Shown here: positions 1-6,994 of the stretch, one piece after another
Layout: each line of letters begins with the position of its first letter
Position numbering within the stretch: position 1 is the stretch's first letter
Origin: Sulfuricaulis sp049587675
Lineage (GTDB): Bacteria > Pseudomonadota > Gammaproteobacteria > Acidiferrobacterales > Sulfurifustaceae
Assembly (NCBI RefSeq): GCF_049587675.1
Contig: NZ_JBAVEJ010000079.1
Span: 1 to 37,792, forward strand
Reading direction: 5' to 3'
Length of the DNA stretch: 37,792 nt
Made by a program: the position numbers and the translations under genes
Notes under the pieces: generated by a model
The model's database searches: none
Told to the model about the DNA's origin: nothing
The model's input: only the letters and a program-made list of their open reading frames with translations

Positions 1-189
1 TTTGGTGATACCTTGTCGGTCACTGTTTTAGATCCTCTGCATTCGCACGCCGAAGACCGTTTGGTGACGATCGGCATGTCATCGAGCGGGAAGCTATTAG
101 TTGTGGTACATTCTGATCGCGGTGATAGAATTAGAATCATCAGTGCGAGACCGGCCACGATAAAGGAACGCAAGGACTACGAAGATTAA
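1..189 (+). CDS. brnT: BrnT-type ribonuclease toxin, 3' part
   Basis: The reading frame is open from base 1 and gives 62 residues ending at a TAA. The visible C-terminal half carries the hallmark BrnT pattern: an HAEDR segment, then TIGMSS-GKLLVVVH, then RGDRIRIISAR and a final ERKDYE. BrnT is a small RelE-fold ribonuclease that blocks translation and is neutralised by the antitoxin encoded just downstream. The start and the N-terminal third lie outside the window. The gene is 10 bp upstream of the brnA-like gene, the usual toxin-first order for this family. Family assignment is from motif recognition; activity is inferred. Confidence 0.85.
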   Translation, partial: FGDTLSVTVLDPLHSHAEDRLVTIGMSSSGKLLVVVHSDRGDRIRIISARPATIKERKDYED

Positions 190-199
190 CGGTGCAACG

Positions 200-403
200 A
201 TGAAGCCCGATATGCTCCCAGAATACGATTTCAGCAAAGGAAAACGCGGCAAGTATGCAGCCAAATACGCGCGCGGTACTAATATCGTGCGCCTTGAGCC
301 GGATGTAGCAGCCATGTTTCCCGACGCCCGGTCAGTCAACAAAGCGTTGCGGATGGTTGCTGAGATCGCGAAACTTCCTGCAAAAAAGAGATCGGCTAGA
401 TAG
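200..403 (+). CDS. brnA: BrnA-type CopG-like antitoxin
   Basis: This 67-residue protein has the BrnA signature LPEYDFSKGKRGKYA near the N-terminus, followed by a ribbon-helix-helix-like core (NIVRLEPDVAAMFPDARSVN) that should dimerise, bind the operator and wrap the toxin. It is shorter than many BrnA proteins and ends in a basic tail (KKRSAR). It lies 10 bp after brnT, so the two are almost certainly cotranscribed and autoregulated from a promoter upstream of the window. A start at the second methionine (residue 5) is also possible. The family call is firm; function is inferred from the pair. Confidence 0.85.
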   Translation: MKPDMLPEYDFSKGKRGKYAAKYARGTNIVRLEPDVAAMFPDARSVNKALRMVAEIAKLPAKKRSAR

Positions 404-952
404 TAGCCGGTTTCACATTTTGTTCATTCCGAGGAACCGATTTTCCTCGGATTCAAAATTCTTGTCCCTGGCAAGTGCGAATCCCATCGAAATCAACTGT
501 GGGAGAATCGTGGGAAACGCATGTGCATGCATAAGCATATATAAGCATTCTTCATAAAATCGCAGCGGGACGTCCCATTCCAACTTATTGATTAACCAAG
601 GCCGCAAAACGTTCAACGCGCTTTTAACCAGTTGGTCGGAGGTTCAAATCCTCCACGGCCCACCAATTTGATCAATATACCTGAGCATCATCTGGCACCT
701 CAGTTGGAGTGTTCGCTACCACATTGCCACCACTGTCGCTGATATGAGGCGCGCCAGGCTCTCGGCGACCTCAGTGTTGGTCGGGTTCATCAAGTGTGCG
801 TAGTTGTTCATGGTACGAGGATAGAGCTGTGGCCGAACATCGCCTGAATGTGCTTTATGTGCACTTTGGCATGCCGACACCTGGTTCTTTACCTCAATAA
901 CCCGCCCCGCCAGCTGGATTTCAGCTCCCTCAGCTCCCATGGCGGAGCAAGC
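404..952. other. intergenic stretch with tRNA 3' fragment
   Basis: No convincing gene is visible between brnA and the EAL gene. The stretch holds one tRNA-Lys-like 3' end (620-668, listed separately) and a 5-bp palindrome around 570. A minus-strand frame at 716-958 reads protein-like (MNNYAHLMNPTNTEVAESLARL) but has no recognisable family or clear ribosome binding site; it may be a remnant of a decayed gene. Confidence 0.5.
620..668 (+). repeat. tRNA-Lys-like 3' half, direct repeat copy A
   Basis: The 49 bp contain an anticodon-loop-like CTTTTAA, a variable loop, a T arm (GGAGG TTCAAAT CCTCC), an acceptor 3' strand and an encoded CCA. The 5' half of the tRNA (D arm and 5' acceptor strand) cannot be found upstream, so this is not an intact tRNA gene. 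It is identical over all 49 bp to copy B at 4153-4201. Such 3' tRNA ends are typical integration sites and element borders. A functional tRNA is excluded by the missing half. Confidence 0.8.
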
Positions 953-968
953 CGGCACGTAATATGCA
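953..968 (+). promoter_or_regulatory. sigma-54 promoter for the EAL gene
   Basis: The sequence CGGCACGTAATATGCA matches the consensus TGGCAC-N5-TTGCW at all positions except the first T and the first T of the -12 box. The invariant GG and GC are separated by exactly 10 bp. Transcription would start near 979-980, leaving a leader of about 27 nt before the ATG at 1007. The fit and the distance make it one of the best sigma-54 candidates in the window. Confidence 0.65.
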
Positions 969-1006
969 TATACTCAATGTAATAGGGACAAAAAGGATTT
1001 GTTGCC

Positions 1007-3958
1007 ATGAGGCACTCTATAACCGGCCTGCGCACGCGGCTGATGCTGCTCGTGGGGTTCGCCGTCATTCCGGCGTTTGGGCTCATGGGTTACACGGCCA
1101 TCAGCCAACGCCAACAAGCGGCCGTGAACGCCGAAAGGGATGCGATAAAGCTGGTGCGATTGGCCGCGCAGGAACAAAGCCAATTAATTGCGGCCACGCA
1201 TCAGCTGCTGCTTATATTGTCGCAACTGCCGGCGGTGAATCAGCCCACAACCGCGACGGCCTGCGGCCGGATCCTGGACGATCTGCGTAAGCCCTATCCC
1301 TACTACACGAACTTCGGCGTCGCCACGCCCGACGGGCGCATCTTCTGCAGCGCGCTGCCGATGACACGGCCGATAAATATTACCGACCGTAGTTACTTTC
1401 GTCGTGCCATCCAGTCCCGCGATTTCAGCATCGGTGATTATCAGATCGGGCGCATCACGGGGATCAGCGCCATCAACTTCGGTTATTCGGTTTTCGATGC
1501 CGGCGGGAACATCAAGGCCGTGGTCTTCGCCGCGCTCGACCTGTCCTGGCTCAACAAGCTGATCACCGGCATTGAGCTTCCCGCCGGTTCGACGCTCAAG
1601 GTGGTGGACAGCCGCGGCACGATCCTGGCGCGCCTTCCCGAGCCGGATAAATGGGTGGGCAAATCCATGCGGGCGTCACCGCTGGTCAGCGCCATCCTCG
1701 CGAATCAACGTGAAGGAACGGCTGAAGATCCGGGCTTGGATGGCGTGACCCGGCTTTATGCCTTCACTCCGCTGCACAACAGCCCCACAGGTAACGTCTA
1801 CGTGAGCGTCGGCATCCCGAAAGCCGTGGCCTTCGCTGCCGTGAACAGGGACTTCGCGCGCAATGTGGCGTTGCTGCTCCTGGTCGCAGTGTTGGCCCTG
1901 ATCGCCGCCTGGATGGGAAGCAATGTCTTCGTGCTGCGGCGCATCCAAGCCCTCACTGGTGCTGCCCGCCGGCTCGGTCAAGGCGATCTGAGCGCGCGCA
2001 CCGGGTTGCCGCACAGCACCGAGGAACTGGGGCAACTGGCGCGCACTTTCGACGACATGGCCGGGGCCCTGCAACGGATCAATCGCGCCTTGAAGACATT
2101 GAGCGCGGGTAACCGCGCCGTCGTGCGAGCGAACAATGAGCAGACGCTATTGGCGGAGATGTGCCGGATCATCGTCGAGATCGGGGGTTACCGTCTGGCA
2201 TGGGTAGGTTATGCCGAGCAGGATCAACACAAAACCGTGCGCCCAGTGGCGCAAGCCGGCTATGAAGAGGGTTATCTCGCGGCACTCAACCTCACATGGG
2301 CCGATACCGAGCATGGGCGCGGACCCAACGGTACGGCGATTCGTACCGGCCAACCCTGTATCGTACGGAATATCCAGACCGATCCCGTCTTTGCGCCTTG
2401 GCGTGAAGAGGCCCGCAAGCGCGGGTACGGCTCGGCGATGGCCTTCCCGCTGCATGTGAACGCCAAAGTGGTCGGCGCGCTTTGTATCTACGCCGAGGAG
2501 CCGGATGCCTTCGACCAGGATGAAGTCGCGCTTCTTTCGGAAATGGCAAATGACCTGGCCTACGGCATCGCCGCCCTAAGCACGCGCGCCGAGCGTGAGC
2601 AGGCACATGACACCATCCGGCGCATGGCCTACCATGACAGCCTCACGGACCTCCCCAACCATGCCTACCTCGAAGAGCGCGTGCAACAGGCGCTATCCGA
2701 GGCGAGTACACGCGGACAATCTCTGGCGGTACTTCTGCTGGACCTCGACCGTTTCCGGGAGATCAACGATGGTCTCGGCTTTCATCAAGGGGACATGTTG
2801 CTCAAAGACGTCGGCAGGCGTATCCGTGGTGCGCTTAAGGAAGACGAACTGGTGGCGCGCATGCGCGGCGATGAGTTCGGCATCCTGCTCCCGGTGAGTG
2901 ATACCGATCATGCCGCCGCAGCCGCGTTGCGGATCCTGGATGCATTGGGGGCACCGTTTACAATGAGCGACCTCATGCTGAATGTCAGTGCGGCCGTGGG
3001 CATCTCCCTCTTTCCGCAACACGGCTCAGAAACGACACGCCTCATCCGGCACGCAGACGTGGCCATGCGTCAAGCGAAGAAGTCGGGGAAAGGTTACACC
3101 TCTTATACCGCGGAGCAGGACGAGGGCGGTCTCAGGCGCCTAGCGTTGGCCGGGGAATTGCGGCGCGCGATCGAAGAAGACGAGTTGGTTCTGCACTATC
3201 AGCCCAAGATCGACACGCGCACCGGCCAGGTATGCGGCGCGGAAGCGCTGGTCCGCTGGATCCATCCTCAGCAAGGCATGATCCCGCCTGATGAGTTCAT
3301 CCCGCTGGCGGAGCACACCGGCCTGATCAAACCGTTGACCGACTGGGTAGTGGCAGCCGCCTTGCGCCAGTCGTCCGACTGGCGACATGCCGGAGTAGCG
3401 CTGCCTGTCGCGGTCAACCTCTCCGCGCGAAATCTGCGGGATGCGGAGTTGCTGAGCAAGATGGCACGATTGGTTGCGGCGTGGGGCGCTGAAGCCAGCT
3501 GGCTTGAGCTGGAAATCACGGAGAGCGCCGTGATGGACGACCCGGAGGGCGCGCTTGAGATTCTCAGACGTTTAAGCATTCTGGGCTTCACACTGTTTAT
3601 CGATGACTTCGGTACTGGCTATTCTTCTTTGGGCTATCTCAAGAAACTGCCGGTGAACGCCGTGAAGATCGATAAATCGTTTGTCATTGACATGCTGAAG
3701 AATGCAGACTCGGCGTCCATCGTGCGCGCGACTGTTGTTCTGGCGCACGATCTCGGCCTTAAGGTGGTAGCCGAGGGTATCGAGAATCAGGCGACGTGGA
3801 ACCGGTTGGCCGCTTTGGGCTGTGATGTGGTGCAGGGCTACTACATCAGCAAGCCGCTGCCGGCGAAGCAGTTTAAGGAGTGGTTGGATGATCGTGCTCG
3901 GCTCTCGAAGGCGGGCAGACGCGCGCGTAACGCGCGGCTGCGGTCAAGTCGGGCATAA
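1007..3958 (+). CDS. membrane Cache-HAMP-GAF-GGDEF-EAL c-di-GMP protein
   Basis: This 983-residue inner-membrane sensor has TM1 at about 12-30, a periplasmic Cache-type domain to about 285, TM2 at about 286-308, HAMP to about 360, GAF at about 375-525, GGDEF at about 545-700 and EAL at about 720-960. The EAL part is complete: E746-A-L, ELEITES, D866-D-F-G, the later lysine and VVAEGIE, so c-di-GMP phosphodiesterase activity is likely. The GGDEF signature reads RGDEF (620-624), and the RxxD inhibitory site is replaced by KEDE, so cyclase activity is doubtful and this domain may only bind GTP. A GGA-type ribosome binding site precedes the ATG. The gene is flanked by identical tRNA-end repeats and has a strong sigma-54 promoter match. 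The ligand is unknown. Confidence 0.93.
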   Translation: MRHSITGLRTRLMLLVGFAVIPAFGLMGYTAISQRQQAAVNAERDAIKLVRLAAQEQSQLIAATHQLLLILSQLPAVNQPTTATACGRILDDLRKPYPYYTNFGVATPDGRIFCSALPMTRPINITDRSYFRRAIQSRDFSIGDYQIGRITGISAINFGYSVFDAGGNIKAVVFAALDLSWLNKLITGIELPAGSTLKVVDSRGTILARLPEPDKWVGKSMRASPLVSAILANQREGTAEDPGLDGVTRLYAFTPLHNSPTGNVYVSVGIPKAVAFAAVNRDFARNVALLLLVAVLALIAAWMGSNVFVLRRIQALTGAARRLGQGDLSARTGLPHSTEELGQLARTFDDMAGALQRINRALKTLSAGNRAVVRANNEQTLLAEMCRIIVEIGGYRLAWVGYAEQDQHKTVRPVAQAGYEEGYLAALNLTWADTEHGRGPNGTAIRTGQPCIVRNIQTDPVFAPWREEARKRGYGSAMAFPLHVNAKVVGALCIYAEEPDAFDQDEVALLSEMANDLAYGIAALSTRAEREQAHDTIRRMAYHDSLTDLPNHAYLEERVQQALSEASTRGQSLAVLLLDLDRFREINDGLGFHQGDMLLKDVGRRIRGALKEDELVARMRGDEFGILLPVSDTDHAAAAALRILDALGAPFTMSDLMLNVSAAVGISLFPQHGSETTRLIRHADVAMRQAKKSGKGYTSYTAEQDEGGLRRLALAGELRRAIEEDELVLHYQPKIDTRTGQVCGAEALVRWIHPQQGMIPPDEFIPLAEHTGLIKPLTDWVVAAALRQSSDWRHAGVALPVAVNLSARNLRDAELLSKMARLVAAWGAEASWLELEITESAVMDDPEGALEILRRLSILGFTLFIDDFGTGYSSLGYLKKLPVNAVKIDKSFVIDMLKNADSASIVRATVVLAHDLGLKVVAEGIENQATWNRLAALGCDVVQGYYISKPLPAKQFKEWLDDRARLSKAGRRARNARLRSSRA

Positions 3959-4026
3959 GACCCGAATCGGAGGAACTACTCCTTGTTATACTGTGGCGTT
4001 CTGACTACATGCCGAAGAAGAAAACT

Positions 4027-4097
4027 GTCTAATACTAATCGTGAGTATCTAGTATTATCGTGGAATAATTGCCCATAACTCGGGCTAAGTATTAGAC
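4027..4097. repeat. 71-bp segment bounded by perfect 10-bp inverted repeats
   Basis: GTCTAATACT at 4027-4036 is the exact reverse complement of AGTATTAGAC at 4088-4097. The enclosed 51 bp are AT-rich and contain another AGTATT copy at 4051-4056, allowing a competing hairpin with 4031-4036. The segment lies just upstream of the tRNA-end repeat. It could be a miniature element with terminal repeats, a recombinase site or a transcription end; no U-run supports the last. Confidence 0.5.
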
Positions 4098-4113
4098 AAC
4101 ATCGTACGCTTTA

Positions 4114-4201
4114 TTTTTTGTTCTCATCTACTTACGACCAAATTGGCAACAGGCTTTTAACCAGTTGGTCGGAGGTTCAAATCCTCCACGGCCCACCAAT
4201 T
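4114..4201 (+). repeat. tRNA-Lys-like 3' half, copy B with conserved leader
   Basis: Bases 4153-4201 are identical to copy A. In addition, the roughly 39 bp in front (a T-run, then GTTCTCATCTACTTACG and a GGCAACAGG-like end) recur with few changes before copy E at 23231-23269, so the repeat unit is longer than the tRNA part. AACAGG and CCAGTT around the CTTTTAA loop can form most of an anticodon stem. No D arm or 5' acceptor strand is present. It is probably a repeat or attachment-site remnant rather than a working tRNA. Confidence 0.75.
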
Positions 4202-4227
4202 ATCAACAACTGTGGTGTGCAGCAAAA

Positions 4228-4378
4228 TTTAAACCATTGGTCGGAGGTTCACTTTCTTCCTCCGCTGTTCTGCTCCACACGAAAGTCCAGGGTTCATCAT
4301 CCTTGGCGAACCCGCTCGCCGGGGCCTTTGTCCACTGGACAAAGACCTTAATCCGGCTCGCCCTCCACGGCCTACCAC
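4228..4378 (+). repeat. composite tRNA-end repeat, copy C
   Basis: The copy begins with a degenerate anticodon-arm segment and reads GGAGGTTCA (4243-4251), where the T loop should start. About 109 bp then intervene before CCCTCCACGGCC (4361-4372) resumes the T stem and acceptor strand. The insertion contains hairpins GGGTTC/GAACCC (4290-4295 with 4308-4313) and CTTTGTCC/GGACAAAG (4326-4333 with 4337-4344). Its two ends match copies D and E, but the inner hairpins differ. It lies 26 bp after copy B. Confidence 0.7.
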
Positions 4379-4725
4379 TAATTTAATTGAACGCCTACGA
4401 CGCCTCTTCCACGGCTATGCCCGGTTTACCCGAAAGTGTGCGGGTAACCGACGCCGCCGACAAAGTTTCTCGGCATTATCCGCCTGATGAATCACCGAAA
4501 GACGGGCATGGCGTAACACCATTTCGAAGCTACTCCATCCCCCGGTTCCTGCACTACTTGAAGCGGCGTGCCACTTTGCACGTGCCGCTCGCCCAGGTAT
4601 GACGCTGATCCATCGATCGCTTCAACACGTCGTGATCCCGTCATGGACCGGAAAGCGAGCTGCGATGGGACTCCTGGTGCGCGAACGGGTCGGGGAATCG
4701 ACGCAGACGTTATAGCTCTGTGTGT

Positions 4726-5682
4726 TTAGATCGGCCGCTGCAAACCTAGCGACAACGCCCATGATTTCCACTCGACACGATTGAGACGCGTGGCGGCGAC
4801 CGTCCCGTCCGTGAAGTTCACCTGATTGACCCCCGGGTCAGTGTTCCAGCGTTGGTAGTCTAACCCGACCCGGATTGACCATCGGCTCGATTTGGGTGCT
4901 GTCAGGAAACCGAGCGATACAACGGTTCCTGTACCATTCGCTTCCTGCTCGAAACTGCGCGGGTGTTCAAGATCCGTCCGTAAATTCCAATTGGCTTCGG
5001 CGGAATAATCGGCCCAGTGCTGTTCCAATCGGAAATACGCATTGACGTCGTTCGGCATATTGGTCAGGAATTCGACCCCTATCCAGCGGCCCTCCCAGCG
5101 GCTTTGATAAGTGCTATTGACCCCCGGTATAGATCCAGTGGCTGGAATGGTTTGATTGGCGTTACTGATTCTCAGGTTCTGTTCATGACGCGACAAACCA
5201 ACGAGCGGCGTGAAGTAAGTGGCTGCCCCGTCCTCCGCTGCATACCGGAAGCGATAGCCAAGCGCCATCGAAAGATCCCAGACATCGTCATCCACGGTGT
5301 CGTTGTTAGTGCGTGAGAACTCGAGTGTGCGGTCATTGCCCAGATAATCCGAGTCCTGGCTGTCTCCATCGTAAATCCAGCCATAGTCAGCCGTTACCCG
5401 GAAATGCAGCCCATTCGACCCTGTCAGCTGCAAACCGCCCGACAGTAGCGCTATGCGCAACGTATCCCATGTTAGTTCCGACAGTATGTTCGGTGTAGTC
5501 GTTCCACTTAAGTCACTGGCGATGTTCCAGTTGAGTTTGTCCGTACGGTATCCGGCGCTCAGGTCATATTTGGTCTCGAGCGCGGCGACATCGCGGAGTC
5601 CGATAAACCAAACACATAGCGACAGCAGTAGTGCCGCCGTCAGTCTTCGCGACATGAAATTTAACTTACCCATAAGATCCAT
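4726..5682 (-). CDS. outer-membrane beta-barrel protein
   Basis: The 318-residue product starts with a signal peptide (basic MSRRLT, then a hydrophobic stretch ending near VAALE) and continues with alternating, aromatic-rich strands typical of an outer-membrane barrel, including LNWNIASDLSGTTTPNILSELTW, which resembles omptin-like or similar small porin-like barrels. The last strand ends in a terminal isoleucine, not the usual phenylalanine. The first ATG has no ribosome binding site. Methionine 4 or 10 is equally likely as the start, because GGGTAAG precedes residue 10. It stands alone on the minus strand. The substrate is unknown and the exact family is not certain. Confidence 0.75.
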   Translation of the reverse strand: MDLMGKLNFMSRRLTAALLLSLCVWFIGLRDVAALETKYDLSAGYRTDKLNWNIASDLSGTTTPNILSELTWDTLRIALLSGGLQLTGSNGLHFRVTADYGWIYDGDSQDSDYLGNDRTLEFSRTNNDTVDDDVWDLSMALGYRFRYAAEDGAATYFTPLVGLSRHEQNLRISNANQTIPATGSIPGVNSTYQSRWEGRWIGVEFLTNMPNDVNAYFRLEQHWADYSAEANWNLRTDLEHPRSFEQEANGTGTVVSLGFLTAPKSSRWSIRVGLDYQRWNTDPGVNQVNFTDGTVAATRLNRVEWKSWALSLGLQRPI

Positions 5683-6012
5683 TTGCCATTTTTAAATATT
5701 CTTCTCATATCAACATCCAAACCGTGCGATGTACCGGGATATCGGTGGATGTGCTGCAGCCCTGCGGCAGCAGTTAACTGTGGTTCCATGTAAGCTTGCT
5801 GCCAATCTACGCAGGTACTGCTCCCCTGTGGCTCGCATAGCATTACGTAAACCTCAACATGGTCAGGCCTGATTGTGTGTTGAATTTCTTTTGCAAGTCT
5901 AAAATATATGTTCAAACACAATTTTAGCCTGATCTCAGGCAGCTCTAGCGATAGTAGGGCCTACCTCATCGCCCAACAATTGTTGAATCAGGGCATGCAC
6001 GGTGCCTCTAAA
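5683..6012. other. intergenic stretch, nothing definite
   Basis: This stretch separates the barrel gene from the end of the DUF169 gene. A minus-strand frame at 5661-5921 (86 codons) is open and looks somewhat protein-like (PDHVEVYVMLCEPQGS), but it overlaps the barrel start, shows no family and has no clear ribosome binding site. No sigma-54 match with good boxes was found here. Confidence 0.4.
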
Positions 6013-6041
6013 CAAAAAAAAGCCCGCAAGCGTCGCGGGCT
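6013..6041 (-). terminator. intrinsic terminator of the DUF169 gene
   Basis: Read on the minus strand, AGCCCGC pairs with GCGGGCT around a 7-base loop (6021-6041) and is followed by a run of eight T residues. It lies about 100 bp downstream of the stop at 6140, so it should end the DUF169 transcript. Confidence 0.85.
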
Positions 6042-6139
6042 GGAGGAGAGAGGCAGTACGCTGTCCGTGGCCGCTGTGCCGTCATTCAGACGTGGCGTCG
6101 GCCGACGATACTTGCCCGAGTGTGTCCGACGTAACTCCG

Positions 6140-6871
6140 TCAGGACGCACGGTAGCCGAAACGGCGCGCATCTTCCGCGGCATAAGTGGCCACGGCCTTG
6201 TCGGCGCCGCAAGTTGCCTTGAGTTTCTCGACCACTTCCGTCAATTTGTGTCCCGGGATCGCGGAGGTCATTTCCGTGTTCGCCATGCCCGTGCGCACCC
6301 GGCTCAACATGCAGCCCACGCTCAGCGCCACCTGACCTTGCTCTTTGGCGATCGGAATGATGTGACACTGCGGCTTGCCCTCGAACCGCAGGTCCGGCAG
6401 GGCGTCGTGCAAGATCATCGCCTGCTTGCCGTTTAGCCGCAGAAAAACGACGTCTGGATCCATTTTGGTGTCGGCCAGCGGCCCGTAGACAACGCATTTC
6501 GGACGCTGCTTCACCACGGGAATCTTCGGAAACACTTCCGGCGTGACCCAGCATGCATCAACAAGCGCCTTGACGTCGGCGCGCTTGGCCGCCACATCGA
6601 GCGTGATGAAACCATGAGTCAGGCTCCCGACGCTGCAATTGCCGTGGTCCTCGGCGCAAGTGTGAAACGTGCGGTCCACCGCTTTCATCCAGAACACGCA
6701 ACCGGCCGATACCTTGCCGGTGCGCCCGTCGGGTGTCGGTGGCGGCAGCGTACCTTCATAGCGCGGCATGCCAGGCGGGTCCTGCTGTGTGAAGGTGATC
6801 GCCAGGGGCGGTGTCTGTAGCGACAACAGATTGGTCAGTGCACCCGCCAATGTCTTGTAATCCTGTTTCAT
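6140..6871 (-). CDS. DUF169 family protein
   Basis: The 243 residues match the DUF169 family: an N-terminal PPLAI segment, the cysteine-containing core AGCVFWMKAVDRTFHTC at about 56-72, DHGNCSVGSLTHG at about 75-87, and later VVYGPL, LRLNGKQAMIL and CHIIPIAKEQGQVALSVGC. There is no signal peptide, so it should be cytoplasmic. The family is common in anaerobes and sulfur bacteria and has no agreed function; the conserved cysteines suggest metal or cluster binding, which is inference. GGGGACC precedes the ATG at good distance. A hairpin terminator follows. The gene stands alone, with a weak sigma-54-like match just upstream. Confidence 0.85.
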   Translation of the reverse strand: MKQDYKTLAGALTNLLSLQTPPLAITFTQQDPPGMPRYEGTLPPPTPDGRTGKVSAGCVFWMKAVDRTFHTCAEDHGNCSVGSLTHGFITLDVAAKRADVKALVDACWVTPEVFPKIPVVKQRPKCVVYGPLADTKMDPDVVFLRLNGKQAMILHDALPDLRFEGKPQCHIIPIAKEQGQVALSVGCMLSRVRTGMANTEMTSAIPGHKLTEVVEKLKATCGADKAVATYAAEDARRFGYRAS

Positions 6872-6907
6872 TTTTTGGTCCCCTTTTTATTTAACAGTGT
6901 TCGTGAC

Positions 6908-6923
6908 CGCTATAGCTATACCA
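6908..6923 (-). promoter_or_regulatory. weak sigma-54-like promoter before DUF169
   Basis: On the minus strand TGGTATAGCTATAGCG has the GG-N10-GC spacing. The -24 box is TGGTAT and the -12 box TAGCG is poor. The predicted start near 6897 would leave about 26 nt before the ATG. It overlaps the 10-bp palindrome TATAGCTATA, so coincidence is quite possible. Confidence 0.25.
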
Positions 6924-6994
6924 TGCGCTGAACGAGCACGGCTCAGGCACCGATCGATCACCTACGCGATTATGATCACAATAGGAGCTTGTTA

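Larger units (their letters stand above)
3959..4725. other. intergenic stretch rich in repeats
   Basis: No gene is supported here. The stretch contains the 10-bp inverted repeat pair spanning 4027-4097, tRNA-end copy B, and the composite repeat copy C. From 4400 to 4700 the sequence is GC-rich with a small imperfect hairpin around 4427-4450; open frames such as 4387-4602 lack a recognisable family and a ribosome binding site. Confidence 0.5.

Noticed and set aside
620..668. Intact tRNA-Lys gene
   Set aside because: The 3' half is convincing, but no D arm or matching 5' acceptor strand lies within the expected distance upstream, here or at 4153-4201.
716..958. Minus-strand 80-codon frame with protein-like sequence
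   Set aside because: It has no recognised family, no clear ribosome binding site, and its start lies within the sigma-54 element of the next gene. It is kept only as a possible remnant.
4387..4602. 71-codon plus-strand frame after repeat C
   Set aside because: It has no ribosome binding site, no family and no coding-like composition.
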